The notes under the pieces are model-generated. The model did no database searches. It saw only the letters and a list, made by a program, of their open reading frames with translations, and was not told the origin of the DNA. Below, piece after piece: positions 7,923-19,248 of a DNA stretch of 64,000 bases (its first letter is position 1; each line of letters starts with the position of its first letter). Source of the stretch: JACXVD01 sp020446665 (lineage in GTDB: Bacteria; Pseudomonadota; Alphaproteobacteria; Sphingomonadales; Sphingomonadaceae); the NCBI GenBank assembly GCA_041396905.1, contig JAWKXQ010000013.1, positions 1 through 64,000 on the forward strand. Reading direction: 5' to 3'. The translations under genes were made by a program, and so were the position numbers.

Positions 7923-8375
7923 CTAGCTCAACGCCGCCTTTACCAGCCCGCTGGCCTTGCCCATATCCAGTTCTGCGCCGTGGCGCGCTTTCAGTTCGCC
8001 CATGACGCGGCCCATATCCTTCATGCCACTTGCGCCCAATTCGGCCTTGATCGCTTCGATGGCGGCGACAGTCGCGGCTTCGTCCATCTGGGCGGGGAGG
8101 AATTCCTCGATCACGGCGACTTCGGCCTTTTCCTTGTCGGCCAGTTCCTGCCTGCCGCCATCTTCATACATCTGGATCGAGTCGCGGCGCTGTTTGACCA
8201 TTTTCTGCAGCACATCCACCACCAGCGCATCATCATCATCGGTGGTTTTCCTCGTGCGTTCCTCGATGTCGCGATCCTTGATCTTCGCGCCGACCAGACG
8301 CAGCGCGGCGGTGCGTTCCTTGTCGCCGGCTTTCATCGCGGCGATGGTGGCTTGCTTGATATCGTCCCTGATCAT
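7923..8375 (-). CDS. GatB/YqeY domain-containing protein
   Basis: YqeY-family protein of 150 aa with the tRNA-binding fold shared with the C-terminal part of GatB. Seen: the family start MIRDDIKQATIAAMKAGDKE, a central VVDVLQKMVKQRRDSIQMYEDGGR and IEEFLPAQMDEAATVAAIEA, and a C-terminal KDMGRVMGELKARHG block. The exact role is not established for the family; an amidotransferase or tRNA-related role is usually proposed. It is transcribed divergently from carA, a neighbourhood found in many alphaproteobacteria, with a 143-base shared upstream region before carA. Confidence 0.9.
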   Translation of the reverse strand: MIRDDIKQATIAAMKAGDKERTAALRLVGAKIKDRDIEERTRKTTDDDDALVVDVLQKMVKQRRDSIQMYEDGGRQELADKEKAEVAVIEEFLPAQMDEAATVAAIEAIKAELGASGMKDMGRVMGELKARHGAELDMGKASGLVKAALS

Positions 8376-8518
8376 TGGTTCTTTCCTGTGGATGGAAGTC
8401 AGGGGAGGGCGCTTAGCGAAAGTTTTGCGGCAGGGATAGGTTGACGGATCGCATAAGCGGGCCTAGCGGCTGGGTCTTAGCGACATCGCCGGAAACCCCT
8501 GACTCGGAGCGCCCCCTT

Positions 8519-9712
8519 ATGGCTTCTGCCGCCTCTTCGCCTGCGCAACCAAAAGACGCGACGGGAGTCCTCGTCTTATCCGATGGCACGATCATCTGGG
8601 GCCGGGGTTTTGGTGCATCCGGCAGCGCGGTGGGCGAGGTGTGCTTCAACACCGCCATGACCGGTTATCAGGAAGTGATGACAGACCCGTCTTACGCGGC
8701 GCAGATCGTCACTTTCACTTTCCCGCATATCGGCAATGTCGGGGCCAATGGCGATGATGTCGAATCGAAGGTCGAAGGCGCGGTGGGCTGCGTGGTGCGC
8801 GAAGACATTACCGCCGCTTCGAGCTTCCGCGCGGACAAGGGCTTTACCGAGTGGATGGCCGCCAATGGCAAGATCGGCCTGTCCGGCGTGGATACGCGCG
8901 CACTCACGCGCCGCATCCGCCTGTCAGGCGCGCCCAATGCGGTGATTGCCCATGCCCCCGATGGCAAGTTCGACCTTCCCGCATTGCTCAGGCGCGCGCA
9001 GGAATGGCCGGGGCTGGAGGGAATGGACCTGGCCCCGCGCGTGACCCGTTCGGCGCAGGAAAGCTGGGAAGGCGGCGCATGGTCGCTGGAAAAAGGCTAT
9101 GCCCGCGCCCCGCGCGATGCGCGCCCGCATGTCGTGGCGATGGATTTCGGCGGCAAGGACAATATCTTCCGCAATCTGGTGAAGGCCGGTGCGCGGGTGA
9201 CGGTGGTGCCTGCGAAAACCTCGCTGGAGGATATTCTCGCGCTGCAGCCTGATGGCGTGTTCCTCTCCAACGGCCCCGGCGATCCGGCGGCGACGGGCGA
9301 ATATGCCGTGCCGGTGATCCGTGCGCTGCTCGATCGCGACATGCCGCTATTCGGCATCTGCCTCGGCCACCAGATGCTCGCGCTGGCGGCAGGCGCAAAG
9401 ACCGTGAAGATGCATCAGGGCCACCGCGGCGCAAACCATCCGGTCCAGCGTGTGGCGCATGAGGCTCTTGGGGGCTGGGGCGAGACAACCGGTCTGGTCG
9501 AGATTACTTCGATGAATCACGGTTTTGCCGTGGACGCAGAGACTTTGCCCGAGGGCGTGGAACAGACGCATGTGTCGCTGTTCGACGGCTCGAATTGCGG
9601 GATCGCAGTGAAGGGTAAGAAGGCGTTCGGAGTGCAATACCACCCGGAAGCGAGCCCCGGCCCGCAGGACAGCTTCTACCTGTTCGAGAAGTTCGTGGGG
9701 ATGTTGGGGTGA
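8519..9712 (+). CDS. carA: Carbamoyl-phosphate synthase small subunit
   Basis: Glutaminase subunit that passes ammonia to CarB for pyrimidine and arginine synthesis. From the ATG at 8519 it is 397 aa. Seen: N-terminal domain TGVLVLSDGTIIWGRGFGA and GEVCFNTAMTGYQEVMTDPS, then a class I glutamine amidotransferase with nucleophile Cys in LFGICLGHQMLALAAG and the His-Glu pair in YHPEASPGPQDS. The start at 8519 was preferred over an in-frame ATG at 8441, whose added 26 residues are not family-like. The stop overlaps the start of the next gene by 4 bases, so carB is reached only through an intervening gene. Confidence 0.95.
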   Translation: MASAASSPAQPKDATGVLVLSDGTIIWGRGFGASGSAVGEVCFNTAMTGYQEVMTDPSYAAQIVTFTFPHIGNVGANGDDVESKVEGAVGCVVREDITAASSFRADKGFTEWMAANGKIGLSGVDTRALTRRIRLSGAPNAVIAHAPDGKFDLPALLRRAQEWPGLEGMDLAPRVTRSAQESWEGGAWSLEKGYARAPRDARPHVVAMDFGGKDNIFRNLVKAGARVTVVPAKTSLEDILALQPDGVFLSNGPGDPAATGEYAVPVIRALLDRDMPLFGICLGHQMLALAAGAKTVKMHQGHRGANHPVQRVAHEALGGWGETTGLVEITSMNHGFAVDAETLPEGVEQTHVSLFDGSNCGIAVKGKKAFGVQYHPEASPGPQDSFYLFEKFVGMLG

Positions 9713-10496
9713 CACCGTTGGATCTTCTGAACATAGGCGAGAACGCTCCAGATCTTTTGCCGTCGGCATACGAGAAATGCTACCAAATCGAGCAACCTGA
9801 TTTAATCTTGGCGCTACGAAGTAGGCTCGCTGGTGAAACGGTTATCTCGCCGGAAGATGCAGCCAAGTGCCTTATTGCTCTCTACGCATGGCAAAACGTG
9901 CGAGGGGTAGAAGCGCCAACTGACGAAACTGGTCAAGCGACGATGCGTAATATCAACGATCTAGCAGGTATTTTTGGCTTCGACACAACTCCCAGCGCGG
10001 TCCGAGAAGTTTCCGCAATCATGCAAAGGCGGAATTGGATTACGACGGATTGGGGCCCAAGCCATCTCCCCGACGCAAAGAGCGATGATGTTGATTATGC
10101 ATATATTGATCCGGGTGGCTTCGAGGCGGGCATTGGGCTGGTAGCCAGTGTTGTTGACGAAATTGATTTTAAATCACGGTTGTTGGCCCCCGCATCTGAC
10201 CGAGTTGTCGATCTCTCTCACAATCAGAACGCTGTTTCTCAAGCAGTTGAAAAGATTGATGAAGCCATCGTGGCAATCGGGAGCTCGAATACACTAGCTC
10301 CCGAAGAAAAGGAGCTGTGGACAGGGCTAATTCAACAAGGAAAAGAGTGGCTTAGGCGTCCAACAGCGTACGTCGCCGGGCTATCCGCGTTGTTGCTTAA
10401 GCCTCTCTATGACGCCTATTCTTCCGTCTTGGAAGAAAGTGCAAAACCAGTGATCCAAGCTGCATTCGAAGCAGTGAAGGCCTTGATCGGACTCTA

Positions 10497-10497
<1 letters not shown>
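9709..10497 (+). CDS. Unknown protein inserted between carA and carB
   Basis: Unrecognised 262-aa protein. It starts with GTG in a GTGA overlap with the carA stop, and its TAA overlaps the carB ATG by one base (TAATG), so all three are positioned for coupled translation. Composition differs from its neighbours: a sampled 60-base line has 48% GC, and rare-looking codons are frequent. It is acidic in the first 190 residues. The C-terminal 100 residues have a helical, partly hydrophobic pattern (KEWLRRPTAYVAGLSALLLK; PVIQAAFEAVKALIGL), suggesting membrane association. It has no motif I recognise. carA and carB are normally adjacent or separated by non-coding DNA, so this is probably an acquired gene. 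Confidence 0.8.
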
Positions 10498-13826
<3,329 letters not shown>

Positions 13827-13932
13827 CCGCGTTTCCCCCCGACATTTCGGACCGGAAGGATGCCGTTTCTGTTGAAGCGGCCAGGTTCGGATTGACGCCA
13901 GAGACGCTGCAACAAGGATATATGGGGCTCAT

Positions 13933-14400
13933 ATGGAAAAAGTTCCGATGCTCGCTGAAGGCTATGAGAAGCTCACCGCTGATCTCAAGGTCCTGCGTGC
14001 TGAACGCCCGAAGATTGTCGACGCGATCGAAGAAGCGCGTGCTCACGGCGACCTTTCGGAAAATGCCGAATATCACGCCGCCAAGGAACGCCAGGGCCAG
14101 GTCGAAGCGCAAATCGCTGACATCGAAGATCGGGTCAGCCGTGCCCAGATCATCGACCCGACAACCCTTTCGGGTGACAGGATCGTGTTCGGCGCGACCA
14201 TCACGCTGCTCGATGAGAATGACAAGCCTGTGAAATATCAGATTGTCGGCCAGACCGAAGCGGATGCGAAGGTTGGCCGGATTTCCTACAACTCGCCGCT
14301 TGGCCGTGCGCTGATCGGCAAAGTGGTGGGCGAAGAGGTGGAAGTCAGCGTCCCTTCGGGTGACAAATTCTACCTCGTCGAGAAGATCGAATTCATCTGA
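13933..14400 (+). CDS. greA: Transcription elongation factor GreA
   Basis: Cleavage factor that rescues backtracked RNA polymerase by inserting a coiled coil into the secondary channel. It has 155 aa, the normal length. N-terminal coiled coil with the acidic tip (KIVDAIEEARAHGDLSENAEYHAAKE), then the FKBP-like C-terminal domain (FGATITLLDENDKPVKYQIV; ISYNSPLGRALIGKVVGEEV). The start MEKVPMLAEGYEKL matches the family. It is downstream of carB on the same strand; carAB-greA linkage is common in alphaproteobacteria. Confidence 0.96.
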   Translation: MEKVPMLAEGYEKLTADLKVLRAERPKIVDAIEEARAHGDLSENAEYHAAKERQGQVEAQIADIEDRVSRAQIIDPTTLSGDRIVFGATITLLDENDKPVKYQIVGQTEADAKVGRISYNSPLGRALIGKVVGEEVEVSVPSGDKFYLVEKIEFI

Positions 14401-14406
14401 TCCCGA

Positions 14407-14928
14407 TCAGGTGACCTGCGGGCCCGGCATAGGCTGCTGGGCAAACATGAAACCGGTCAGTTTTTCCATAGCGTAATTGTGGATCGGCACGCCGTCGATA
14501 TCGAAATCGCGGCGTGTCGTGACGCTGTAGCCCGCCCGTTCAAACACGGGACGGGCCAGCTCGCTTGCTTCGGTATAAAGCCGCGTGAGGCCAAGTTCCT
14601 GCGCCACCGCATCAACCTCGTCGAGCAATCGCTTGCCTAACCCCTTTCCTGCATGATCGGGGTGGCAATAGAGGTGATCGACATGCCCGTCTGGCTCGAC
14701 CAGCGAATAGGCCACCGGGGCACCGCCACCATCCAGTGCCAGGATCACCACATCACCGCGGCCGGCACGATCAAGATAGCGCTGGGCCGGGTGGGTACGC
14801 GCGGCCCATGCGTCAATCTGCATCTGTGAATAGCCACGCGGACCGATCTGCTCAATCGCGCAGCGCATGATGTTGGAAAGCGACTGTTCGTCACCGGGAT
14901 GGAAGCGGCGGATCGTGTAGGTGTCCAT
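14407..14928 (-). CDS. GNAT family N-acetyltransferase
   Basis: 173-aa acetyltransferase of the Gcn5-related fold. Seen: YTIRRFHPGDEQSLSNIMR at the start, the acetyl-CoA-binding loop DHAGKGLGKRLLDEVDAVAQ (family pattern Q/R-x-x-G-x-G/A), then LTRLYTEASELARPVFERAG, the usual fourth motif. The substrate is unknown; it resembles the YafP-like uncharacterised group. Convergent with greA (6 bases apart) and 19 bases downstream of the DUF4170 gene. Confidence 0.85.
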   Translation of the reverse strand: MDTYTIRRFHPGDEQSLSNIMRCAIEQIGPRGYSQMQIDAWAARTHPAQRYLDRAGRGDVVILALDGGGAPVAYSLVEPDGHVDHLYCHPDHAGKGLGKRLLDEVDAVAQELGLTRLYTEASELARPVFERAGYSVTTRRDFDIDGVPIHNYAMEKLTGFMFAQQPMPGPQVT

Positions 14929-14947
14929 GACACCAACACATTAAGCC

Positions 14948-15181
14948 TTAATCGCGGGAAGGGTCCAGCAGCTTGTGCAGATGGACCACGACATATTTCA
15001 TCTCCGCATCATCCACTGTGCGCTGCGCATTGCCGCGCCATGCATCCACTGCAGCATCATAATCAGTATAGATGCCGGCGACATGCAGGCTTTCCGGATC
15101 CTGAAATTCATAGGAGCGCGGATCCTTCACGCGCCCGCCCATGACAAGATACAGTTCCTGCTTGGTTTCGGTTTCTTCCAT
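14948..15181 (-). CDS. DUF4170 family protein
   Basis: Small 77-aa protein matching the alphaproteobacterial DUF4170 pattern: LYLVMGGRVKDPRSYEFQDP, then a pair of residues before HVAGIYTDYDAAVDAWRGN, and a C-terminal DDAEMKYVVVHLHKLLDP. No biochemical function is known for the family. It is upstream of and on the same strand as the GNAT gene, and downstream of the MITE-like region. Confidence 0.85.
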   Translation of the reverse strand: MEETETKQELYLVMGGRVKDPRSYEFQDPESLHVAGIYTDYDAAVDAWRGNAQRTVDDAEMKYVVVHLHKLLDPSRD

Positions 15182-15264
15182 TGGTCGTGTCTTTCTTCCG
15201 GGGAGGAGATGGGCGGGCCATAATTAATTACCGCCCGCAAGCAAGCCCCTGCACGACAGACTTT

Positions 15265-15530
15265 AGGGTCAGGACCCCTTAATCACGCTGTCGAGGCGCC
15301 TGAATGGCAAACATATCGGACGAAAATGCGCGCCGGGAAGACTGGATGTCTTTCCAAGCGTGTTTTTGGCCGAGATGGAAGCCATTCAGGCGTCCCTGCG
15401 GGATTTGACCAAAATGGCCCAGTGCCACGTCAGATTGGCTTGAAAGATGGACATATTCCTTCGGCAATCCTCCTCGCCCTGAGCCATTTTGCTTCAAACC
15501 TCGATAGCGCGATTAATGGGTCCTGACCCT
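15265..15530. mobile_element. MITE-like element with 24-bp terminal inverted repeats
   Basis: A 266-bp non-coding element. Its ends are inverted repeats, 15265-15288 and 15507-15530, matching at 22 of 24 positions (AGGGTCAGGACCC, then C or A, then TTAATC, A or G, CGC). A second inverted repeat is nested inside: GGCGCCTGAATGGC near 15295-15308 against GCCATTCAGGCGTCC near 15380-15394. No transposase is encoded; the only frame (minus strand) is unlike any known protein. It accounts for the gap of about 370 bases between DUF4170 and the stress operon. It could also be a REP-doublet served in trans by a RAYT-type transposase. Confidence 0.75.
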
Positions 15531-15555
15531 GGTAGAAGCTTGCAGTCGCAGCCAA

Positions 15556-16056
15556 TCAATGCGTGGTGCGGTTTCGCAAATCCCGCACAGCGCGGCCAGC
15601 CTGCCGCCCGGCGCGGCGGCCGAGCGAACGGGCGGTGTCAGCCGCCGTGCCCGCTGCATGCGTTGCATCGCGGCGCAATTTGCGTGATTTATCCGTCACC
15701 GCATCGCCAATATCTTCGAGCTTGTCCTGCCCCGACTGTGCCGCATCACTGGCCATTTCAAAGGCCTCGCGGGCATAGGCCATGCCGAATTCAGCCGCCA
15801 TGGCTGCCATCGCCCGGCCTCTGTTCCCGATCTTGCGGCCTGGGATCAGCGAGCCGATCAGCATCCCGACGGCAATCCCGCCAGCAATTGATGCCAGCGG
15901 ATGGCGCGAAATAAATGCGGTGGCGTCTTCACCTGCTGCCCGGGCCCGGTCACTCAGGCTGCGCGCATCAATCCGCGCTTCCGCTTCCTTGACCTTCTGG
16001 AGCAATTCCTGGCGTTTTTCTTCCTTGGTCATCGGGGTTTCTCCGTTGCTATTCAT
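15556..16056 (-). CDS. DUF883-like membrane-anchored helical protein
   Basis: 166-aa protein: a charged helical N-terminal part (EEKRQELLQKVKEAEARIDA), one hydrophobic segment ASIAGGIAVGMLIGSLIPG (about residues 55-73), then a long Ala/Asp/Arg-rich helical tail ending in basic RRAGRQAGRAVRDLRNR. This resembles the ElaB/YgaM/DUF883 class, small stress-induced proteins in which some members bind ribosomes at the inner membrane. It is the last gene of a four-gene operon and overlaps the preceding gene by 8 bases. Function inferred from pattern and operon only. Confidence 0.7.
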   Translation of the reverse strand: MNSNGETPMTKEEKRQELLQKVKEAEARIDARSLSDRARAAGEDATAFISRHPLASIAGGIAVGMLIGSLIPGRKIGNRGRAMAAMAAEFGMAYAREAFEMASDAAQSGQDKLEDIGDAVTDKSRKLRRDATHAAGTAADTARSLGRRAGRQAGRAVRDLRNRTTH

Positions 16057-16375
16057 GACTGACGCCCCCGTCGCTCATTGGTTCCTCGCCTGCCTCATCT
16101 TCCACGTCCTCTTCGCCATCGCTCAGGAGGGAAAGGATCGGCGTGCGGGCGAACCAGATAAATATTGCCGCAATCAAAGTGGCGAGAATGCCTTTGTGGC
16201 TGCTCGCCGCGTCTCTGGCCCGGTCAAACAGATCAGAGGCCTCATCACCTGCCATGCCCGCCAGATGTGACGGCGCAAAGACACTGCGCAAATGGGCGAC
16301 ATCGGCATCCACCACCGCCCGCGCTGCATTGCGCAAGGCCCGGTCTTCCCGCAATTGCCGTTCCAGATCGCTCAT
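16049..16375 (-). CDS. Small single-span membrane protein of stress operon
   Basis: 108-aa unrecognised protein with an N-terminal amphipathic part (LERQLREDRALRNAARAVVD), one membrane span (ILATLIAAIFIWFARTPILSLL, about residues 63-84), and a short acidic C-terminus. The start overlaps the stop of the upstream gene by 4 bases and its end overlaps the next start, so it is translationally coupled in the operon. No family assignment. Confidence 0.7.
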   Translation of the reverse strand: MSDLERQLREDRALRNAARAVVDADVAHLRSVFAPSHLAGMAGDEASDLFDRARDAASSHKGILATLIAAIFIWFARTPILSLLSDGEEDVEDEAGEEPMSDGGVSHE

Positions 16376-16779
16376 TCACCCGCATCCTCTTTGAAGACCG
16401 ATGAAACGCGCCTGAACCGCTTCAAAGCCAGCATCGCGAAGATTGCAACGCCCAGAAGCAGGCTGCCGACCACGATGGCCAGTGCACCCCAAGCGGTGAC
16501 ATGCGGGGCGAGGGCAATCACCAGCCCGACCACCAGTGCGATCAGGGCAAGATGCAGGAATGCCAGCGCTGCAAAGACGAAGATGACACCGTTCTTGCCA
16601 CTTTGTGCCGCAAGGCTGGCGCGCGTTTTCTGGTAGGCGATTTCGGCTTCGACATAGGTCTTGCCGTCTTCCACCAGTGAAACGATCTCGTCCGACAATG
16701 TGCGCTCCGCCCCCGAAGAGGGCGGAGTCGCAGTCGTGTCTTCCTGTTCCTGCATATCCGGCAGGTCCTGATCAGGCAT
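16372..16779 (-). CDS. Phage holin family / DUF1469-like membrane protein
   Basis: 135-aa protein matching the putative actinobacterial holin-X (DUF1469) pattern: a cytoplasmic LSDEIVSLVEDGKTYVEAEI stretch, then two hydrophobic segments (GVIFVFAALAFLHLALIALV and ALAIVVGSLLLGVAIFAMLA) and a basic end. Despite the name these are chromosomal membrane proteins commonly found in stress operons with DUF883-like genes; a lysis role is not implied. It overlaps the following gene by 4 bases. Confidence 0.75.
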   Translation of the reverse strand: MPDQDLPDMQEQEDTTATPPSSGAERTLSDEIVSLVEDGKTYVEAEIAYQKTRASLAAQSGKNGVIFVFAALAFLHLALIALVVGLVIALAPHVTAWGALAIVVGSLLLGVAIFAMLALKRFRRVSSVFKEDAGE

Positions 16780-16805
16780 GTGGCTGGTTCAGTCCGGCTG
16801 GGTGA

Positions 16806-17327
16806 TCAGTCACGCTTGCCGCTGAACAGGCGCGCCAGCATGAACCCGGCAACCGCCGCGATGCCCACTGCCAGGCCCGGGCTCTTGCGCACAGCATCGC
16901 GCGCGTCCTCGCCCAGTTCCTCGATGCTCTTGGCATCCAGCTTGGCCGCGGCGCTGTTGAGCCCTTCGGAGGCCTTGCGCGCATAATCGCCATATTGCGA
17001 GCCGAACTTTTCATCGATCGTTGCGGCATTGTCCGAAACCATTTTGCCAAGCGAACCAAGCGCTTCGCTGGCCTTGGCCTTGCCGTCATTGGCGAGGTCG
17101 CCTGCCTTGGCCTTGGCCTGTTCGCCATAGACCTTGGCTTCCGTGATCAGCTCTCCTGAGCGATCCTTGGCCTGCTCGCGATAGGCGGTGGCCTTGCCAG
17201 CGGCATCAGCCTTCAGCGCGGCAGCGCCGGCCTTGGCTTCTTCGATAGCGGCATTGAACCGGTCCTTTGCCTCTACCTTCTTGCTGGCAGCTGCCTTGGT
17301 CGTCTTGGTGGTTTTTGCTTCAGCCAT
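16806..17327 (-). CDS. DUF883-like/apolipoprotein-like stress protein
   Basis: 173-aa Lys/Ala-rich protein, first gene of the operon. Residues about 20-140 are long amphipathic helix with imperfect repeats (AKDRSGELITEAKVYGEQAK; GKAKASEALGSLGKM), ending with GEDARDAVRKSPGLAVGIAA and a short C-terminal membrane anchor ending ARLFSGKRD. This is the DUF883/YqjD type, in which a soluble helix is tethered to the inner membrane by the C-terminus. A sigma-EcfG promoter upstream (17414-17438) predicts induction in the general stress response. Confidence 0.75.
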   Translation of the reverse strand: MAEAKTTKTTKAAASKKVEAKDRFNAAIEEAKAGAAALKADAAGKATAYREQAKDRSGELITEAKVYGEQAKAKAGDLANDGKAKASEALGSLGKMVSDNAATIDEKFGSQYGDYARKASEGLNSAAAKLDAKSIEELGEDARDAVRKSPGLAVGIAAVAGFMLARLFSGKRD

Positions 17328-17343
17328 GGTCTGTCTTTCCTTG

Positions 17344-17375
17344 CCCTTGATGTTCCAAACACCCTTGATGTTCCA
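17344..17375. repeat. Two 14-bp direct repeats in the leader of the stress operon
   Basis: CCCTTGATGTTCCA occurs at 17344-17357 and again at 17362-17375, a period of 18 bases, in the probable 5' leader of the minus-strand stress operon. It could be a regulator site or a recent tandem duplication. Each unit contains GGAAC on the minus strand, but no GTT element follows at sigma-EcfG spacing. Confidence 0.65.
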
Positions 17376-17413
17376 CAGGGGCGCGCTGTGCCGGAATAGC
17401 TATACATTGCTTC

Positions 17414-17438
17414 AACGAAACTTGCATCACTCTGTTCC
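17414..17438 (-). promoter_or_regulatory. Sigma-EcfG (general stress response) promoter
   Basis: On the minus strand GGAAC (complement of 17434-17438) is followed by 16 bases and CGTT (complement of 17414-17417). This is the exact alphaproteobacterial sigma-EcfG consensus GGAAC-N16/17-CGTT. It lies about 87 bases upstream of the first ATG of the membrane/stress operon (17327) and points towards it. The match is seen; stress control by EcfG/PhyR is inferred. Confidence 0.8.
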
Positions 17439-17513
17439 GGCGAATAGGGAGCGCGTGACCCCGATATGGGGGTGTCCTAGTCAATTACAACACCATTTGC
17501 GGAGCGAGCCAAA

Positions 17514-18800
17514 ATGACCGCCATTATCGACATCCATGGTCGCGAAATTCTTGATAGCCGCGGCAATCCGACTGTCGAAGTCGATGTGCTGCTGGAAGAT
17601 GGCAGCTTCGGCCGGGCAGCAGTGCCTTCGGGCGCATCGACCGGCGCGCATGAAGCCGTGGAACTGCGCGATGGCGACAAGAACCGCTATATGGGCAAGG
17701 GCGTGCTCAAGGCCGTGGATGCCGTGAATGGTGAAATCACCGATGTGCTGCTCGGCCTCGACGCGGAAGACCAGCGCGATATCGATCTGGCCATGATCGA
17801 GCTGGACGGCACGGAGAATAAGGGCCGTCTGGGCGCCAATGCCATTCTCGGCGTCAGCATGGCAGTGGCCAAGGCTGCGGCCAATGCGCGCGGTCTGCCG
17901 CTCTATTCCTATATTGGCGGTGTCGCCGCGCACACGCTGCCGGTGCCGATGATGAACATCATCAATGGCGGCGAACATGCCGATAATCCGATCGATATCC
18001 AGGAATTCATGATCATGCCGGTCGGTGCGGAAAGCATCGCCGAGGCCGTGCGCTGGGGTTCCGAAGTGTTCCACACGCTGAAGAAGGGCCTGTCTGACAA
18101 GGGGCTGGCCACGGCAGTTGGCGACGAAGGCGGATTTGCGCCGAACCTCTCCAGCACCCGCGCAGCGCTTGATTTCATCATGGAATCCATCGCCAAGGCT
18201 GGTTTCAAGCCCGGTTCCGACATTGCCCTGGCGCTGGACTGCGCCTCGACCGAGTTCTTTGCTGATGGCATGTATGACATGGCGGGCGAGGGTACTTCGC
18301 TGAACCCGGCGGAAATGGCCGATTACCTTGCCGCGCTGTGCAAGGATTACCCGATCCGTTCGATCGAAGACGGCATGGCGGAAGACGATTTCGAAGGCTG
18401 GAAGCTGCTGACCGAGAAAATCGGCGACACTGTGCAGCTGGTGGGTGACGATCTGTTCGTTACCAATCCGCGCCGTCTGGCCATGGGGATGGAGAAGGGT
18501 CTCGCCAATTCCATGCTGGTGAAGGTCAACCAGATCGGCTCGCTCACGGAAACGCTGCAGGCCGTCGATATGGCCCACCGCGCGGGCTATACCAATGTAA
18601 TGAGCCACCGTTCGGGCGAAACCGAGGATGCGACCATCGCCGATCTCGCCGTTGCCACCAATTGCGGGCAGATCAAGACCGGCTCGCTCGCCCGGTCAGA
18701 CCGGCTCGCGAAATACAACCAGCTGATCCGTATCGAGGAAGAACTGGGCGTGAACGCGCTTTATGCGGGTGATAACTGTTTCGGCCGACTGAGCCGCTAA
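17514..18800 (+). CDS. eno: Enolase
   Basis: Glycolytic enzyme converting 2-phosphoglycerate to phosphoenolpyruvate, also part of RNA-degradation complexes in many bacteria. It has 428 aa, normal length. Seen: the start TAIIDIHGREILDSRGNPTV, the catalytic loop GASTGAHEAVELRDGD, Mg-binding and catalytic residues in GDEGGFAPNLSS, SIEDGMAEDDFEGW and VGDDLFVTN, the catalytic Lys in LVKVNQIGSLTET and the SHRSGETED motif. It is divergent from the stress operon and convergent with ribH. Confidence 0.98.
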   Translation: MTAIIDIHGREILDSRGNPTVEVDVLLEDGSFGRAAVPSGASTGAHEAVELRDGDKNRYMGKGVLKAVDAVNGEITDVLLGLDAEDQRDIDLAMIELDGTENKGRLGANAILGVSMAVAKAAANARGLPLYSYIGGVAAHTLPVPMMNIINGGEHADNPIDIQEFMIMPVGAESIAEAVRWGSEVFHTLKKGLSDKGLATAVGDEGGFAPNLSSTRAALDFIMESIAKAGFKPGSDIALALDCASTEFFADGMYDMAGEGTSLNPAEMADYLAALCKDYPIRSIEDGMAEDDFEGWKLLTEKIGDTVQLVGDDLFVTNPRRLAMGMEKGLANSMLVKVNQIGSLTETLQAVDMAHRAGYTNVMSHRSGETEDATIADLAVATNCGQIKTGSLARSDRLAKYNQLIRIEEELGVNALYAGDNCFGRLSR

Positions 18801-18807
18801 GGCTCAG
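18789..18807. terminator. Hairpin at the end of eno, possible bidirectional terminator
   Basis: CTGAGCC-GCTAA-GGCTCAG forms a perfect 7-bp stem with a 5-base loop; the eno stop codon is in the loop. It lies between convergent eno and ribH. There is no strong T-run on either side, so termination efficiency is uncertain. Confidence 0.4.
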
Positions 18808-18817
18808 GCGCAGCAAT

Positions 18818-19237
18818 TCATGCGAATTTCTCCTGCAAGGCGAGCAGGGTCATGGCCGCTTCGGCAGCGCCAGCGCCCTTGTTCGCCTGAGCGGGATCAG
18901 CGCGATAGATCGCTTGCGCTTCGTTCTCCGTGGTCAGAATGCCATTGCCGATGGCGATACCATCCATGGTCAGCGCCATGATCCCGCGCGCGCTTTCGCC
19001 GGCGACGATTTCGAAATGATAGGTTTCCCCGCGGATCACCACGCCGAGCGCGACGAAGCCATCATAAAGGTCGCTATCCGCCGCGATGGAAATCGCGCCG
19101 GGCACTTCCAGCGCGCCCGGGACGGTCAGCAACTCGACATCATGCCCCGCAGCTTCCAGCGCAGCACGCGCTCCGGCGATCAGCATATCATTGAGATGAT
19201 CGTAAAAGCGGGCTTCAACTATAAGAAAACGGGCCAT
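18818..19237 (-). CDS. ribH: 6,7-dimethyl-8-ribityllumazine synthase
   Basis: Penultimate enzyme of riboflavin synthesis; condenses the ribityl-pyrimidinedione with dihydroxybutanone phosphate. It has 139 aa, normal for a 60-mer-forming or decameric type. Family motifs: FLIVEARFYDHLNDMLIAGA, VELLTVPGALEVPGAI, FVALGVVIRGETYHFEIVAG with the catalytic His, and a C-terminal AAEAAMTLLALQEKF. It starts 11 bases after the ribBX stop, so the two probably form one operon. Confidence 0.96.
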   Translation of the reverse strand: MARFLIVEARFYDHLNDMLIAGARAALEAAGHDVELLTVPGALEVPGAISIAADSDLYDGFVALGVVIRGETYHFEIVAGESARGIMALTMDGIAIGNGILTTENEAQAIYRADPAQANKGAGAAEAAMTLLALQEKFA

Positions 19238-19248
19238 TTTATGTCCTG

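Noticed and set aside
8441..8518. Longer carA start at 8441
   Set aside because: The additional residues do not resemble CarA and the ATG at 8519 gives the usual length.
17344..17375. Additional sigma-EcfG promoters at the two direct repeats
   Set aside because: Each has GGAAC but no GTT at 16-17 bases; the promoter at 17414-17438 fits fully.
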